A DNA stretch of 64,000 bases from PGYR01 sp046290495. GTDB taxonomy: Bacteria; Bacteroidota; Ignavibacteria; Kapaibacteriales; UBA2268. Position 1 is the first letter of the stretch; the number at the start of each line of letters is the position of its first letter. The stretch spans positions 744,001-808,000 of the forward strand of contig JBKAGT010000005.1 in NCBI GenBank assembly GCA_046290495.1, written 5' to 3'. Under the pieces are notes generated by a model. It was given only the letters and a program-made list of their open reading frames with translations. It did no database searches and was not told the origin of the DNA. The position numbers and the translations under genes were made by a program. Shown here piece by piece: positions 1 through 9,792 of this stretch.

Positions 1-594
1 AATTACTGGGTCTAACTTCTTCTCAGCTGCCATTTTCGTCAAATCGCGACCGAAGTTATCCAAGACAGGAGTTTTAACTTTTTCTTTTTTCCTTGACTGA
101 GCTGTCTTTTCACCTTTTTTAGGTATGTATGATGATTCACTTTCTTCAGAAGGTGAAGCACCCTTGATAATCTTATCTAATTCATCACGAACCAAATCAT
201 AACTAACATTGAACTGATCTAGTATCTGAGCCGCTATGTTTTCTTCATCACGAAGTAGTGACAATAATAAATGCTCAGTTCCAATCTTTTGTGATTTGTA
301 TAATTTAGCTTCTAAATAAGTTATTTTCAATACTTTTTCAGCTTGCTTAGTCAGCGGTATATTTCCAGAAGTTACTGTTGTGCCGCTAGGCCTGACAGTC
401 TCTTCAATCCCTTTTTTTAATTTGAACAGGTCGGCACCCAAATTCCTAAGAACCTTGACAGCGATTCCCTCGCCATCGCGGATGATACCTAGGAGTAAAT
501 GCTCAGTGCCAATATAATCATGACCAAGTCTTAGGGCTTCTTCCCTACTCAGCTTGATTACATCATTGACCCTACTTGAGAAATTTCCTTCCAT
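1..594 (-). CDS. clpC: ClpC-type AAA+ unfoldase, N-terminal part (cut by window edge)
   Basis: This reverse-strand frame has no stop before base 1 and reads 198 codons from an ATG at 594. It begins MEGNFSSRVNDVIKL and carries two Clp_N repeats, each with the signature GTEHLLLG or GTEHLLLS (about residues 30 and 107). A Lys/Ser-rich linker follows, and then DNFGRDLTKMAAEKKLDPVI, the usual entry to the first AAA+ module of ClpC. The AAA+ modules lie outside the window. In this family the protein is a cytoplasmic hexameric unfoldase that feeds ClpP; clpP and clpX sit elsewhere in this window. ClpC is favoured over ClpB because of the close match in the Clp_N repeats and linker. The gene is divergent from prfB across a 274-base gap. 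Confidence 0.9.
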   Translation of the reverse strand, partial: MEGNFSSRVNDVIKLSREEALRLGHDYIGTEHLLLGIIRDGEGIAVKVLRNLGADLFKLKKGIEETVRPSGTTVTSGNIPLTKQAEKVLKITYLEAKLYKSQKIGTEHLLLSLLRDEENIAAQILDQFNVSYDLVRDELDKIIKGASPSEESESSYIPKKGEKTAQSRKKEKVKTPVLDNFGRDLTKMAAEKKLDPVI

Positions 595-868
595 TTTAAT
601 CACCTAATTTTTATTCTCTTCTTATATATAAAGACACTTTTATCAGTAAACAGTTACATTTTTAAGAAGGTAAATGTGTTTTGATTGCTAATAGACGTGG
701 TTTTATACTTATTATTTGCTGCTATAAATGTAATATAAAACTAGTAGATAAGCTATTCAAATAATTCACTAAATAATATGCAATTAGTTTTCAACACTAC
801 TTAGTTTTTTTAACACTCTTAAATCTGTTAAATTACCTATTGGTACTTAACATATATACGAGAATTAC

Positions 869-1967
869 ATGTTTGATGTTCAAAAAGCCGAATTAGCAAA
901 GATTCAAGAGAAGATAGAACAGCTTAGGAGGTACCTTTGACGTCGAGTCTAAGGAGAAGGAACTTAAAGAGTTAAAAGATTTATCAGAGACCCCTGATTT
1001 TTGGGATGATTCTGATAAAGCACGAAAGATAATGAAGAATCTATCAGATAAAAAAGGTTGGATAGATACTTACTACTCTGCTATTCGGTCAGTAGGTGAC
1101 ACCGAAGCAATGGTTGCACTAGCAGATGAAATGGCTGATCAGAGCTTAGAAGAAGATATAGTTAAAGAGCTAAATAAAGCGATAAAGAAAGTAAGTGAGC
1201 TAGAAGTGATGAATATGCTTTCTGGCAAAGACGACAGCAGTAATGCCATTCTCACAGTAAACTCAGGAGCAGGCGGTACTGAAGCATGCGATTGGGCAGA
1301 AATGCTACTCAGAATGTACTTGAGGTGGGCTGAAAGAAAAGGATTTGCAACTAAGCTAATAGATGAGCAGGAAGGTGAAGTTGCTGGAATAAAATCTGCA
1401 ACCATACAGATAGAAGGCAGCTTTGCTTATGGCTATTTGAAAGCAGAAAATGGTGTGCACAGATTAGTAAGAATTTCGCCATTCGATTCTAACTCACGTC
1501 GTCATACTTCCTTCGCAAGTGTTTATGTTTACCCTGAGATAGAAGACGATGTTGAGATAGAAATCAACCCTGCTGACGTGGAAATGGATACGTTTAGAGC
1601 AGGTGGGAAAGGTGGTCAGAATGTCAACAAAGTTGAGACTGCAGTAAGATTAAAACACAAACCAAGTGGAATAGTCGTTTCATGTCAAAAGGAACGCTCT
1701 CAATTACAAAATAGAGATTTGGCTATGAAAATGCTTAAGTCTGCTCTTTACCAGAAGAAGATGGAAGAAGAAGAAGCAGAGAAAGCAAAGATAGAAGGGG
1801 CTAAGAAAAAGATAGAATGGGGTAGCCAAATAAGATCCTATGTATTCCAGCCATATACAATGGTGAACGATGCAAGGGTGGAATATAAAACTTCTGATAT
1901 AACTTCAGTTATGGATGGAGATTTGGATGAATTAATCAAAGCAGTTTTGCTAAGTGGAGAAATATAA
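869..1967 (+). CDS. prfB: Peptide chain release factor 2, with programmed +1 frameshift
   Basis: RF2 recognises UGA and UAA stop codons and triggers peptide release. Reading starts at ATG 869 and runs 23 codons to an in-frame TGA at 938-940. A +1 shift on CTT (935-937) resumes at GAC 939 and continues to the stop at 1965-1967, giving 365 residues, the same length as E. coli RF2. With the shift applied, the anticodon-mimic tripeptide SPF falls at residues 203-205 and the catalytic GGQ at 248-250, almost exactly the E. coli positions. The ATG at 1032 gives only the C-terminal 311 residues and is not the true start. The frameshift site is autoregulatory in known cases: low RF2 favours the shift. 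A small lipoprotein gene follows after 3 bases. Confidence 0.96.
926..941 (+). promoter_or_regulatory. RF2 programmed +1 frameshift site
   Basis: The site reads AGGAGG (926-931), TAC, CTT, TGA, C. An internal Shine-Dalgarno-like stimulator sits three bases before the slippery CTT, and the in-frame UGA is followed by C, which is a poor termination context. The order and spacing equal the classic E. coli prfB site. Both flanking frames encode RF2 sequence, so this is a functional recoding site and not a sequencing error. Confidence 0.95.
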
Positions 1968-1970
1968 ATC

Positions 1971-2339
1971 ATGTTTAAGTTTAATAAATTAATACTATTA
2001 TCAATTTTATCTGTCACTTTTATTTTATTTGGTTGCTCAGACCCGTATGAAAAAAAATTCAGCGCCTCAGGTGATAATCCTTACTGGAGTCTGAATATAA
2101 GTCCAGAAAAAGACGTCACGTTTTCAATGAAAGGTATGGATAATGAGATAAAATTTAATATCGGTGAAGATAAGTATATGGATTTTTTGCACACCCATAC
2201 TGAAAACGGTATCTTGTTTGAATACAATATCTTAGACAGAGAATGTCACAACTATGAAAGAGAAGACACTGAAACATATATGGTCATAGTAAGGCTAGAT
2301 GGTGAGAAATTCATAGGATGTGGTCAGTTTAGAGAATAA
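1971..2339 (+). CDS. Small lipoprotein, COG3650-like
   Basis: A 122-residue protein with a signal peptide and a lipobox ending LFGC, so Cys22 should be lipidated and the protein anchored in the envelope. The mature part has NPYWSLNI near its start and ends with a Cys-containing segment and GCGQF. This layout (PFWS-like strand, later Cys, terminal GCG) resembles small periplasmic proteins of the COG3650 type. I base that on pattern memory only. Function is unknown. It begins 3 bases after prfB and probably shares its transcript. I see no terminator between it and the next gene. Confidence 0.7.
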   Translation: MFKFNKLILLSILSVTFILFGCSDPYEKKFSASGDNPYWSLNISPEKDVTFSMKGMDNEIKFNIGEDKYMDFLHTHTENGILFEYNILDRECHNYEREDTETYMVIVRLDGEKFIGCGQFRE

Positions 2340-2416
2340 AAAATTTTCATTTTTTTGAGACGTTTTTGGCTTTGATGTGTCTATATATATTATAGTGTAA
2401 ACTAATTCTAACTTTG

Positions 2417-5400
2417 ATGAAATATATTCTACTATTTTTATTTACATTCACATCCATCTTTTCTCAATCGGTAATCATAACTGATGTAAAAACTAATGAT
2501 TATCCCGACATAGATGTAAACTTTCTTGTTGTAGATGAGAGTGGGAATGCTATACAATTCGACGATAGCTTTATTTCCTTGAAAGAGAATGAATTAGACA
2601 GAATAATTCAGAATATAGAATGTAATAGTGATTATACTAAAGAACCAATATCTTTAGCACTCACATTGGATGTATCTACATCTATGAATGACACTATAGC
2701 ACTACCTAGTAAAAGGAGAATAGATGCAGTAAAAGAAGCTGCTAGTAAACTAATTAATGTACTGCATCCTAACTCAGAAATTTCTCTTATATTATTTTCT
2801 ACAGAAGTAAAAATAGAAGTTCCACTTACCACGGACAAGTCATTAGTAAATACAAGAATTAGTGATATAGAAGATCCATTTGGTGCAACATATATAAGTG
2901 AAGCATTTTTAGACAGCGATAATGGGATTATCAAGTCTTTAGAAAATGCTCAATATAAAAAAATCATTGTTTTCATGACTGATGGGCAGGATAATGATTT
3001 GGAAAAAGCAGAAATTTCCAAAAGATTGTCAGATAACAATATTACTCTTTATTCACTTTCCTCAGATTCCTTTCTAGAACTTGATTTGATAAATATGACA
3101 GAAGAAAGTGGTGGAATGGTATTTAATAACATTAATGGAAATACTAACTTAGAAGATACTTTTACAGCACTTGGAAATATAGTTTCAGGAATAGAACCTT
3201 GTCAATTAACTTATATTTCTAAAAGCTGTGATCAAATAAGAAATATAAAGCTGTTTTATGACAATTCAAACCCAGACAGTATTGAGATAAGATTAGACAG
3301 AGAGAGCTTAATAGAGTATGAGATAGTTAATAATAATCAAAAAATAGGTCGTTCGGACATAGATGAGAACTATTATTTTATTAGCTTAATATCAAACAGA
3401 GATAATCTTAAAATAAACGATATATTATCTAATGATTCAGATTTTGAACTAATAAGTCCTCAATCTAGTTTCTTCCCAATAACGCTCAATAAAGATGAAA
3501 TTTTAAATTTACAGTTTGAAACTAAATTAAAAGATGTAAAAATTAATGATTTTTTCAACGTTGAGTCAAATTCTTGTAAAGATGGTTCTATTTATCTCAA
3601 GTATAGCCCAGAAATAACTGGTTTAAATGTACTTACTCCAAATGGTGGTGAAGAGTATTATATAAATTCTAACGCTGATTTAGGATGGGAAGACGATGGA
3701 TATAAATCAACATACAACTTATCTTATTCGACAAATAAAGGAGCCAAATGGCTACCTATAGTCAGTAATTATAATGATTTAGATTTCCCTTGGCAATCAA
3801 TACCAGGTCCTGAATCCAATAGTGCCTTGTTCAAAGTTGAGAAGAATATAGTTATTGACTCAATAATAAATACAATTGGATTCGGACAAGTAAGTGAACC
3901 GCTAAATGATTTTAGAGAATTAAAACCATTAGGAAAGGACAAATATATAGCACTAATTGATGCGTATAACACATTTATATACAATGACTTTACTTTGGGA
4001 GCTACTGATTTTGAAGTTCCGAGTGATTATTCCGGAACTTTAAAAACTCTAATGTTAATATTAGATAATAATCTGAAGGTGTTGGATTATAAAGCTTTAT
4101 ATGCTCCATTCGCAGATTTGAATCTTACAACATTAGCAGATGATATTTATATCACCGTAACCAATTTCGATGAGCTATATTATGATACTTTAAGCTACAA
4201 ACCACCGAAAGGTGAATCAGAAAAATATGGTGCAATTCTCAAAATAGACTCACAGCTTAAACTTGAAGAACATCAATTATTCAGTGTAGATGACTTTTTC
4301 AATTTAAGAAGTGAGTTCATAGTTGATTTTGAAAGTATAGATAACAGTCTTCATTTATTAGGTATTTATAATGAATATGTCAAAATTAGTGATAATAAAG
4401 TGATATCGTCATTTTCTAAGGATGACAATTATTTCTTATTAAAATTTGATAAAACTCTGAATTTGGTTGACTTGATTAGTTTTAACAAGCTTGATGACAA
4501 CTTTGATTTTATCCCTAGAGGAATAGAAGCCATAAGTGATGACTCTGTAGCTTGGTGGGGTACTGGTGATGGCAAATATTTTGATTTAGATTCAAATCAT
4601 AGAGGTATATCGGCTATTTCAAGTTATAGAGATTCTAGCTTATATCTTAGCAGTTATATGCAAATAAAAAATTCATTTGATTTTAGATTCATAGATTTCA
4701 AATATTATAAAGGTAATGAATATTGGCTCTATTTTGCCTTAGATACAATTGAGGTAAGAAACGGTGAGCCATTACTTGCGAATGAAGTATTTAATACATC
4801 ACTGCTCTCATTTAATTCTAATAACGAAGTTAATTGGAGAATTGACTTAGATAAATTTGGCATTACGAAAAATCTTATCATCTACGATAGTGAGGAAATT
4901 GTAGTAGGAGGATTGACTAGTTCAACTTTTAAAGTAGATGAATATACAATCTTGAAAGATGGCAACACTCAGTTTTTAGGTTCATTTGATCTATACACTG
5001 GAAATTTTAATTGGCTTAAAACGGTTCCAGAAACTACATATAGAGGTTTATTTGAAAGTAATAATGAGAGTATAGTTTTAAGTGGTAATTTATATAGAGA
5101 AACAGATTTTGGTAATGGATTTAAAGTAAACGTCAATAAGGACTCTGGAAATACAAACGAATACTATCTATGGTCATTAGAGGTTGATAATAATCCATAT
5201 TATGATATCTCAGACTCGCTTTGGTCTATAGTATCACCAGGATTTGAATATATAGATACAGTTGATTTTGGAAATGTTTACTCAGGTAGTATTAAAGATA
5301 CTTTAGTAGTTGACTTCTTAGAGGTTACTGATAAAGATTCTTACATCATAATTGAAAATATAAATATAGAAGATGCAGGTTACACTGTAGATATTAATAC

Positions 5401-6559
5401 CCCTTTCAAACTAGAAGAAAATAGAGACTTAAAAATAATACTAAATGTTGATATAGCTGGTAATGGCTTAGCTAAAGGAGTAATAACCACAAACCTAGGA
5501 AAGTTCAATTTTTATGTAAACTCAAATGAAGTAGAATTAAGATATAGACCCTTTTATCATAACGATTCATTAGTTATTGATTTCGGTGAAGTACTAATAG
5601 GCAATAGTAAGAATAAAGTTCATAATGTAATAGCTAATTTGGGTGATGCTATCATAGGAATTGATAGTATAGTAATAGAGAATAACGCTGGTGGTAATTA
5701 CAGTTACAATATACTCTCAGGTAATAAATATGTACTAAGTAATGACACATTAATTACTGACTTCATCTTCTCACCTAACTTCACAGGCACTCATGACTCA
5801 AGGTATTTGTTTTATTCTGATATAGACAGAACACCATTCATAATTAATGTAACTGGCATCGGAATTTCTAACGACACAGTAGATGTTCGAATTGAAATTG
5901 ATAGTTCTTATAGTGATGCTGATAAATATATTGATATGCAGACTAAGATTAAATTTAATGACAATCCTGCTTCACTTCAATTAGAAAAGATTGAAGTTGA
6001 CATTGAGTACAATGCAACTCTCCTTATACCATTCAGATTCGAAAATGAAGGAATAGTGGAAAATAAAATAAGAAAACTGACAATCGAAGTTGACAAAGAA
6101 GATATTACATCGGGATTATCCTCTAATAGATTTTATACTACTATTGGTAATAGTATCTCTACTGACATAAATATTACTGAAGTCAGAGCTTATAATGTTT
6201 TTGGTGACAAGTTAAATGAGTTTAAATATGAAGCTTCAGATGGTTATTTTGAGCTAACAAATATATGTTATACCGATGGAAATTATAGGTTATATAGCGA
6301 TTCCAACCCAACGGGATTAAATTTATATTCTGAAAATGGAGAATATTTTGTAAATTATAATCTTATAGAAGATGGATTTACCAAGATTAGTTTATATGAT
6401 ACTGATGGTGATTTGAAATCTCATCTTGTCGATGGAATGATGAACAAAGGAGCATATAACGCTGAAATTAACACAGAAAATATTGCAAGCGGAAGCTATA
6501 TCGTACAGTTGGAAACAGAGAATATTATCATATCAAAAATGCTTATCATTGTTAAATAA
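2417..6559 (+). CDS. Large secreted vWFA-domain protein with T9SS-type C-terminus
   Basis: About 1380 residues. ATG 2417 is preferred over the adjacent TTG at 2414. A signal peptide (MKYILLFLFTFTSIFSQ) is followed by a von Willebrand factor A domain at roughly residues 75-255, with a MIDAS-like DVSTS and a later MTDGQDND. Next comes an Ig-like module with TPNGGEEY and LSYSTNKG, then a long Asp/Asn/Tyr-rich region that may form a beta-propeller. Two ASH/Hydin-like modules follow (DTVDFGNVYSG and LVIDFGEVLIG). The last ~80 residues (NLYSENGEY ... ASGSYIVQL ... KMLIIVK) look like a T9SS sorting module, although the usual PNP motif is missing. Likely exported to the cell surface; vWFA domains usually bind protein ligands through a metal. 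It overlaps the next gene by 11 bases, suggesting coupled translation. Biological role unknown. Confidence 0.8.
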   Translation: MKYILLFLFTFTSIFSQSVIITDVKTNDYPDIDVNFLVVDESGNAIQFDDSFISLKENELDRIIQNIECNSDYTKEPISLALTLDVSTSMNDTIALPSKRRIDAVKEAASKLINVLHPNSEISLILFSTEVKIEVPLTTDKSLVNTRISDIEDPFGATYISEAFLDSDNGIIKSLENAQYKKIIVFMTDGQDNDLEKAEISKRLSDNNITLYSLSSDSFLELDLINMTEESGGMVFNNINGNTNLEDTFTALGNIVSGIEPCQLTYISKSCDQIRNIKLFYDNSNPDSIEIRLDRESLIEYEIVNNNQKIGRSDIDENYYFISLISNRDNLKINDILSNDSDFELISPQSSFFPITLNKDEILNLQFETKLKDVKINDFFNVESNSCKDGSIYLKYSPEITGLNVLTPNGGEEYYINSNADLGWEDDGYKSTYNLSYSTNKGAKWLPIVSNYNDLDFPWQSIPGPESNSALFKVEKNIVIDSIINTIGFGQVSEPLNDFRELKPLGKDKYIALIDAYNTFIYNDFTLGATDFEVPSDYSGTLKTLMLILDNNLKVLDYKALYAPFADLNLTTLADDIYITVTNFDELYYDTLSYKPPKGESEKYGAILKIDSQLKLEEHQLFSVDDFFNLRSEFIVDFESIDNSLHLLGIYNEYVKISDNKVISSFSKDDNYFLLKFDKTLNLVDLISFNKLDDNFDFIPRGIEAISDDSVAWWGTGDGKYFDLDSNHRGISAISSYRDSSLYLSSYMQIKNSFDFRFIDFKYYKGNEYWLYFALDTIEVRNGEPLLANEVFNTSLLSFNSNNEVNWRIDLDKFGITKNLIIYDSEEIVVGGLTSSTFKVDEYTILKDGNTQFLGSFDLYTGNFNWLKTVPETTYRGLFESNNESIVLSGNLYRETDFGNGFKVNVNKDSGNTNEYYLWSLEVDNNPYYDISDSLWSIVSPGFEYIDTVDFGNVYSGSIKDTLVVDFLEVTDKDSYIIIENINIEDAGYTVDINTPFKLEENRDLKIILNVDIAGNGLAKGVITTNLGKFNFYVNSNEVELRYRPFYHNDSLVIDFGEVLIGNSKNKVHNVIANLGDAIIGIDSIVIENNAGGNYSYNILSGNKYVLSNDTLITDFIFSPNFTGTHDSRYLFYSDIDRTPFIINVTGIGISNDTVDVRIEIDSSYSDADKYIDMQTKIKFNDNPASLQLEKIEVDIEYNATLLIPFRFENEGIVENKIRKLTIEVDKEDITSGLSSNRFYTTIGNSISTDINITEVRAYNVFGDKLNEFKYEASDGYFELTNICYTDGNYRLYSDSNPTGLNLYSENGEYFVNYNLIEDGFTKISLYDTDGDLKSHLVDGMMNKGAYNAEINTENIASGSYIVQLETENIIISKMLIIVK

Positions 6560-8645
6560 GTTTAAACACATATTATTATTAGCACTTACATTAGTTACTA
6601 CTTTAGTAGTTTCTTCAAAAGAAGAACAACAACATAAAGTAACTTTTTCACCAAATTTTTTATTTAACAGCCATAATTCAGATTTTGAAAACTTAGGTAA
6701 TGCTAATTCATGTTGTCCCGGTTTTACAAGTGGCTTTGGTACAGGACTAGGAATCAATCTAAATTATCAATACCCCCTTTCTGAAAACTGGTCATTATTA
6801 GCTGGTCTGGGTTATAATAACTTGAGTACTGACTTTATTGAAGAAGAAAACAAAGTTATAAATTTGGATGGTGAGAATCCATTGGATGCAACAATCGAAC
6901 AGAAAGTTAGCTCTACCCTATCGGCCGTACTTATAAATTTAGGTGCTGAGTACAATCTGTCAAATCATATAGATTTATTATTTGGTTACAGATTAGGATT
7001 TCCAAGTGATTTGGATTACAGACAGACCGAGAAAATTTTGAGTCCTGCTTCAGCTTTGTTCAATGAAACGGATTCTAAAACTAGAACCGATGTTTCTGGT
7101 TCTATTGAAAACAGTCTTATGCATAGTCTGTTTGCAAATATAGCATATAGATTTTACACAAATTCAGAAAAAAGTACATACTTGAGACCTAATATTGGCT
7201 ACGCACTTGGGCTAAACTCCATTAATCAAGAAATGAACTTAATCCCAAGTAATTTTAATATGGGAATAGACTTGGTATATAGTTTTGGAATTGGTGGCAG
7301 CTCAGATGAGCAAATAGAAGAAAGTAATGAAGTTAAGAGGAGCGTATACAAGAACACCCAAACAAATGAAAGTGAAATTAAAGACCTTGCTTTAAGCTCA
7401 GAAGTCATTGAAACTAATAAAGAAACAGGAAATGCTGGAGTAAACCAACAAGAGAATCCAACTCTGATAATAAGACCATTGTTAGTCAATAATGAAGGTG
7501 ATAGACAAGAGAAAAACTTCATTTATATAGATGAAGTAAAATCTAAAAGACTTGTACCTCTTCTTAATTATATTTTCTTTGATAAAGATTCAACTCATAT
7601 ACCTATACGATATAGTAAAATCTCAAAAGCAAGAACAAGTGACTTTAGTTTAGATAGCTTATTTGATGAGAATACACTTGATATTTATCACCACGTGCTA
7701 AATATCATTGGCAAAAGAATGATAGATAATCCAGGTTCTAAACTTAATATAGCTGGAACGAAATCTAGTGATGAAAACGGTCAAAACAGCAAAGTTTTAG
7801 CAATAGAAAGAGCTAAATCTGTTCAGAATTACTTAAGTGATGTTTGGGGTATAAATGCAAATAGGTTGTCAATAAGTGCACTTGACAGCCCAAATATTCC
7901 CTCTTCTGGTAACAGTGAAGAAGCATTAGAAGAAAATAGAAGAGTTGAACTATATAGTAGTAATCCAAACCTATTGAAGCCAGTTTTACTTAATGATGTT
8001 CTTTATAGACCAATTACTAAAACAATGAAGTTTTTCACTGTTGTTGATACAAACCTTAAGGATTATAACTGGAAACTAAGTATCGTTGACAATCAAGATA
8101 ATATACTATTTGAAGATGAAAGCAAAGATTTGCCACCTCTTACATTGGATTATAATATTACAGAATCAATAGCTAATGAAATTTCGAATAGTAATAGATT
8201 AAGTTATAGATTCACTCTCACTGATGCTACCAATGAAAGGCAATCACTTGCTGGAGATTTCAATATATTGATAAACACATTAGAAGAAAAGAATAGTAAA
8301 AATGTAAAAGATGTTAGAGTAGACAAATATAGTTTGATATTATTCGACTATGATGGGCACAAGCTTAAAGAGTCTAATAAGGATATAATTAAGTTGATAA
8401 AGAGCAATATTAACAAGAATTCTAAATTAACAATCTCTGGTTATACCGATAAAATTGGTGACCCGAATTATAACAAGACTCTCTCTGAGAAGAGAGTTAA
8501 TTCTGTAGCAAATGAGTTCAATTCAGTTAATATTGATAAATTATATCATTATGGTGAGACTATAATATTATACAATAATAAGTTGCCTGAAGGACGGTTT
8601 TATTCTAGGACTGTAGAAATAGAGGCAATAACACCAACTAGGTAG
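6549..8645 (+). CDS. Outer-membrane beta-barrel protein with two OmpA-like domains
   Basis: The open frame extends upstream into the previous gene, but the only start that gives a proper signal peptide is TTG 6549 (LLNKFKHILLLALTLVTTLVVSS); this gives 698 residues. Residues ~25-240 resemble an outer-membrane beta-barrel (alternating aromatic strands such as NWSLLAGLGYNNL). A charged linker follows. An OmpA-like domain near 350-470 has the AIERAKSVQNYL and NRRVELY hallmarks. After an intervening beta module, a second OmpA-like domain near 590-695 has SGYTDKIGDPNYN and LSEKRVNSV, but ends SRTVEIE instead of NRRVE. OmpA domains bind peptidoglycan, so the protein probably tethers the outer membrane to the wall. 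The overlap with the vWFA gene suggests the two act together. Confidence 0.82.
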   Translation: MLNKFKHILLLALTLVTTLVVSSKEEQQHKVTFSPNFLFNSHNSDFENLGNANSCCPGFTSGFGTGLGINLNYQYPLSENWSLLAGLGYNNLSTDFIEEENKVINLDGENPLDATIEQKVSSTLSAVLINLGAEYNLSNHIDLLFGYRLGFPSDLDYRQTEKILSPASALFNETDSKTRTDVSGSIENSLMHSLFANIAYRFYTNSEKSTYLRPNIGYALGLNSINQEMNLIPSNFNMGIDLVYSFGIGGSSDEQIEESNEVKRSVYKNTQTNESEIKDLALSSEVIETNKETGNAGVNQQENPTLIIRPLLVNNEGDRQEKNFIYIDEVKSKRLVPLLNYIFFDKDSTHIPIRYSKISKARTSDFSLDSLFDENTLDIYHHVLNIIGKRMIDNPGSKLNIAGTKSSDENGQNSKVLAIERAKSVQNYLSDVWGINANRLSISALDSPNIPSSGNSEEALEENRRVELYSSNPNLLKPVLLNDVLYRPITKTMKFFTVVDTNLKDYNWKLSIVDNQDNILFEDESKDLPPLTLDYNITESIANEISNSNRLSYRFTLTDATNERQSLAGDFNILINTLEEKNSKNVKDVRVDKYSLILFDYDGHKLKESNKDIIKLIKSNINKNSKLTISGYTDKIGDPNYNKTLSEKRVNSVANEFNSVNIDKLYHYGETIILYNNKLPEGRFYSRTVEIEAITPTR

Positions 8646-8648
8646 ATA

Positions 8649-9107
8649 ATGACAGTTACTAAAGAGTGGAAGACAATAATAGACTCAGACATTGATACTG
8701 TATGGGACTTCTTTTCTAGACCTGAGAATCTAAATAATATTACCCCAGAGGAAATGAGATTTGAATTTCTCACTGATACAGCAGGAAAAAAGATGTATGA
8801 AGGGATGATAATAAAATACAAAGTCTCCCCTTTTCCTGGTGTAAAAATGAATTGGGTAACTGAAATAACAAAAATATCTGAAAAGAACTATTTCATAGAT
8901 GAGCAGAGAATCGGCCCTTATAAAATGTGGCATCATGAGCATCACTTCAAAGCATTAGATAATAATAGAACTGAAATGACTGATATATTGAACTATAATG
9001 TTGGTAAAGGTATTCTAGGACCAATTGCTGACAAGTTAGTCGTAAACAAAAAAGTTGATTCTATTTTTGATTTCAGACAAGAAGTCATTGACAAATTCTT
9101 TAGCTAA
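8649..9107 (+). CDS. SRPBCC-family (START-like) protein
   Basis: A 152-residue cytoplasmic protein. It opens with a beta strand and the helix IDTVWDFFSRPENLNNITP, the usual entry of the SRPBCC/START fold, and keeps the paired GPYKMWHHEHHF strands and a long C-terminal helix. Members related to COG4276 are small hydrophobic-ligand-binding proteins of uncertain role. The gene starts 3 bases after the OmpA-like gene, so it may be cotranscribed with it. Its 3' end overlaps the convergent hydrolase gene by 8 bases, with no terminator visible. Fold assignment is fairly secure, ligand unknown. Confidence 0.8.
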   Translation: MTVTKEWKTIIDSDIDTVWDFFSRPENLNNITPEEMRFEFLTDTAGKKMYEGMIIKYKVSPFPGVKMNWVTEITKISEKNYFIDEQRIGPYKMWHHEHHFKALDNNRTEMTDILNYNVGKGILGPIADKLVVNKKVDSIFDFRQEVIDKFFS

Positions 9108-9792
9108 AAAATTGATTCATTTTATTTACTAAAATTTCAATATCTATCTGCTCTATAGCATGTCTTGAATTTTCAATCTCGTAATATTCAGCTCCTTTGA
9201 TTTTTCCAGTTACATTTATTGATTCTGATTTTGTAACCATTTCATCTTTTTCACTTCGGCAGATAAGTACTTCTTTATCAATCTTTTTAAGCAAATTAGA
9301 ATTTAACACATTTTCATCAGCTATGTCATCCATCAAATTTCTATGGTATGATAGGAGTCTTTTCCAATTTTCATCCCCATGCATTGCTATTAAATTCTCA
9401 GCGAAGTGAGGAACTTTCTTCTCTATCAGTTCAGGAATAAACAACTTTTTCTCTTTTTCAGCAGTCTTTTTGCTCCAGTCAAACTTTGTATTTAGTGTCA
9501 TTATTTTATCGAAAGTATTTTCGAATGACTCTAAAGTTAAAGCAACATAACCTCCCATACTGTAACCAAAAACAAACGGTTTAATGAGTTTAGAATCTAA
9601 AATATAGTTACGTAGATAATTTACGAAATTATAAATAGAGAAATTACTAGCTTGATTTGCTTTACTACCATGTCCCGGGAAGTCAAATCTGTGTATTACA
9701 AACTTTTCTGAAAGAAAACTGTCTAATACATCTAATTGTTTACTACAACCAATAGCTCCATGCAGAAGAATTATGTCTCTTTTATTCTGCAT
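9100..9792 (-). CDS. Alpha/beta-hydrolase fold protein
   Basis: A 230-residue protein with the complete alpha/beta-hydrolase layout: oxyanion motif LLHGAIG near residue 9, FPGHG near 39, nucleophile elbow GYSMGG with Ser78, then Asp183 (SEKDEMV) and His211 (SRHAIE) as the remaining triad. No signal peptide, so cytoplasmic. It resembles small carboxylesterases and MenH-like enzymes; the substrate cannot be read from the sequence. The start overlaps the end of the upstream acyl-CoA dehydrogenase gene by 11 bases, so the two are translated from one transcript. A thioesterase or esterase acting beside acyl-CoA oxidation is a reasonable inference only. Confidence 0.85.
   Translation of the reverse strand: MQNKRDIILLHGAIGCSKQLDVLDSFLSEKFVIHRFDFPGHGSKANQASNFSIYNFVNYLRNYILDSKLIKPFVFGYSMGGYVALTLESFENTFDKIMTLNTKFDWSKKTAEKEKKLFIPELIEKKVPHFAENLIAMHGDENWKRLLSYHRNLMDDIADENVLNSNLLKKIDKEVLICRSEKDEMVTKSESINVTGKIKGAEYYEIENSRHAIEQIDIEILVNKMNQFFS

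Noticed and set aside
595..868. Divergent gap between clpC and prfB examined for promoters and small genes
   Set aside because: Only near matches to TAnnTTTG (TAGTTTTT at 802-809) and no credible small gene or RNA were seen.
2409..2416. Perfect TAACTTTG -7 box just before the vWFA gene
   Set aside because: It touches the ATG at 2417, so transcription would begin inside the coding region, and no TTTG is found 19 to 20 bases upstream.
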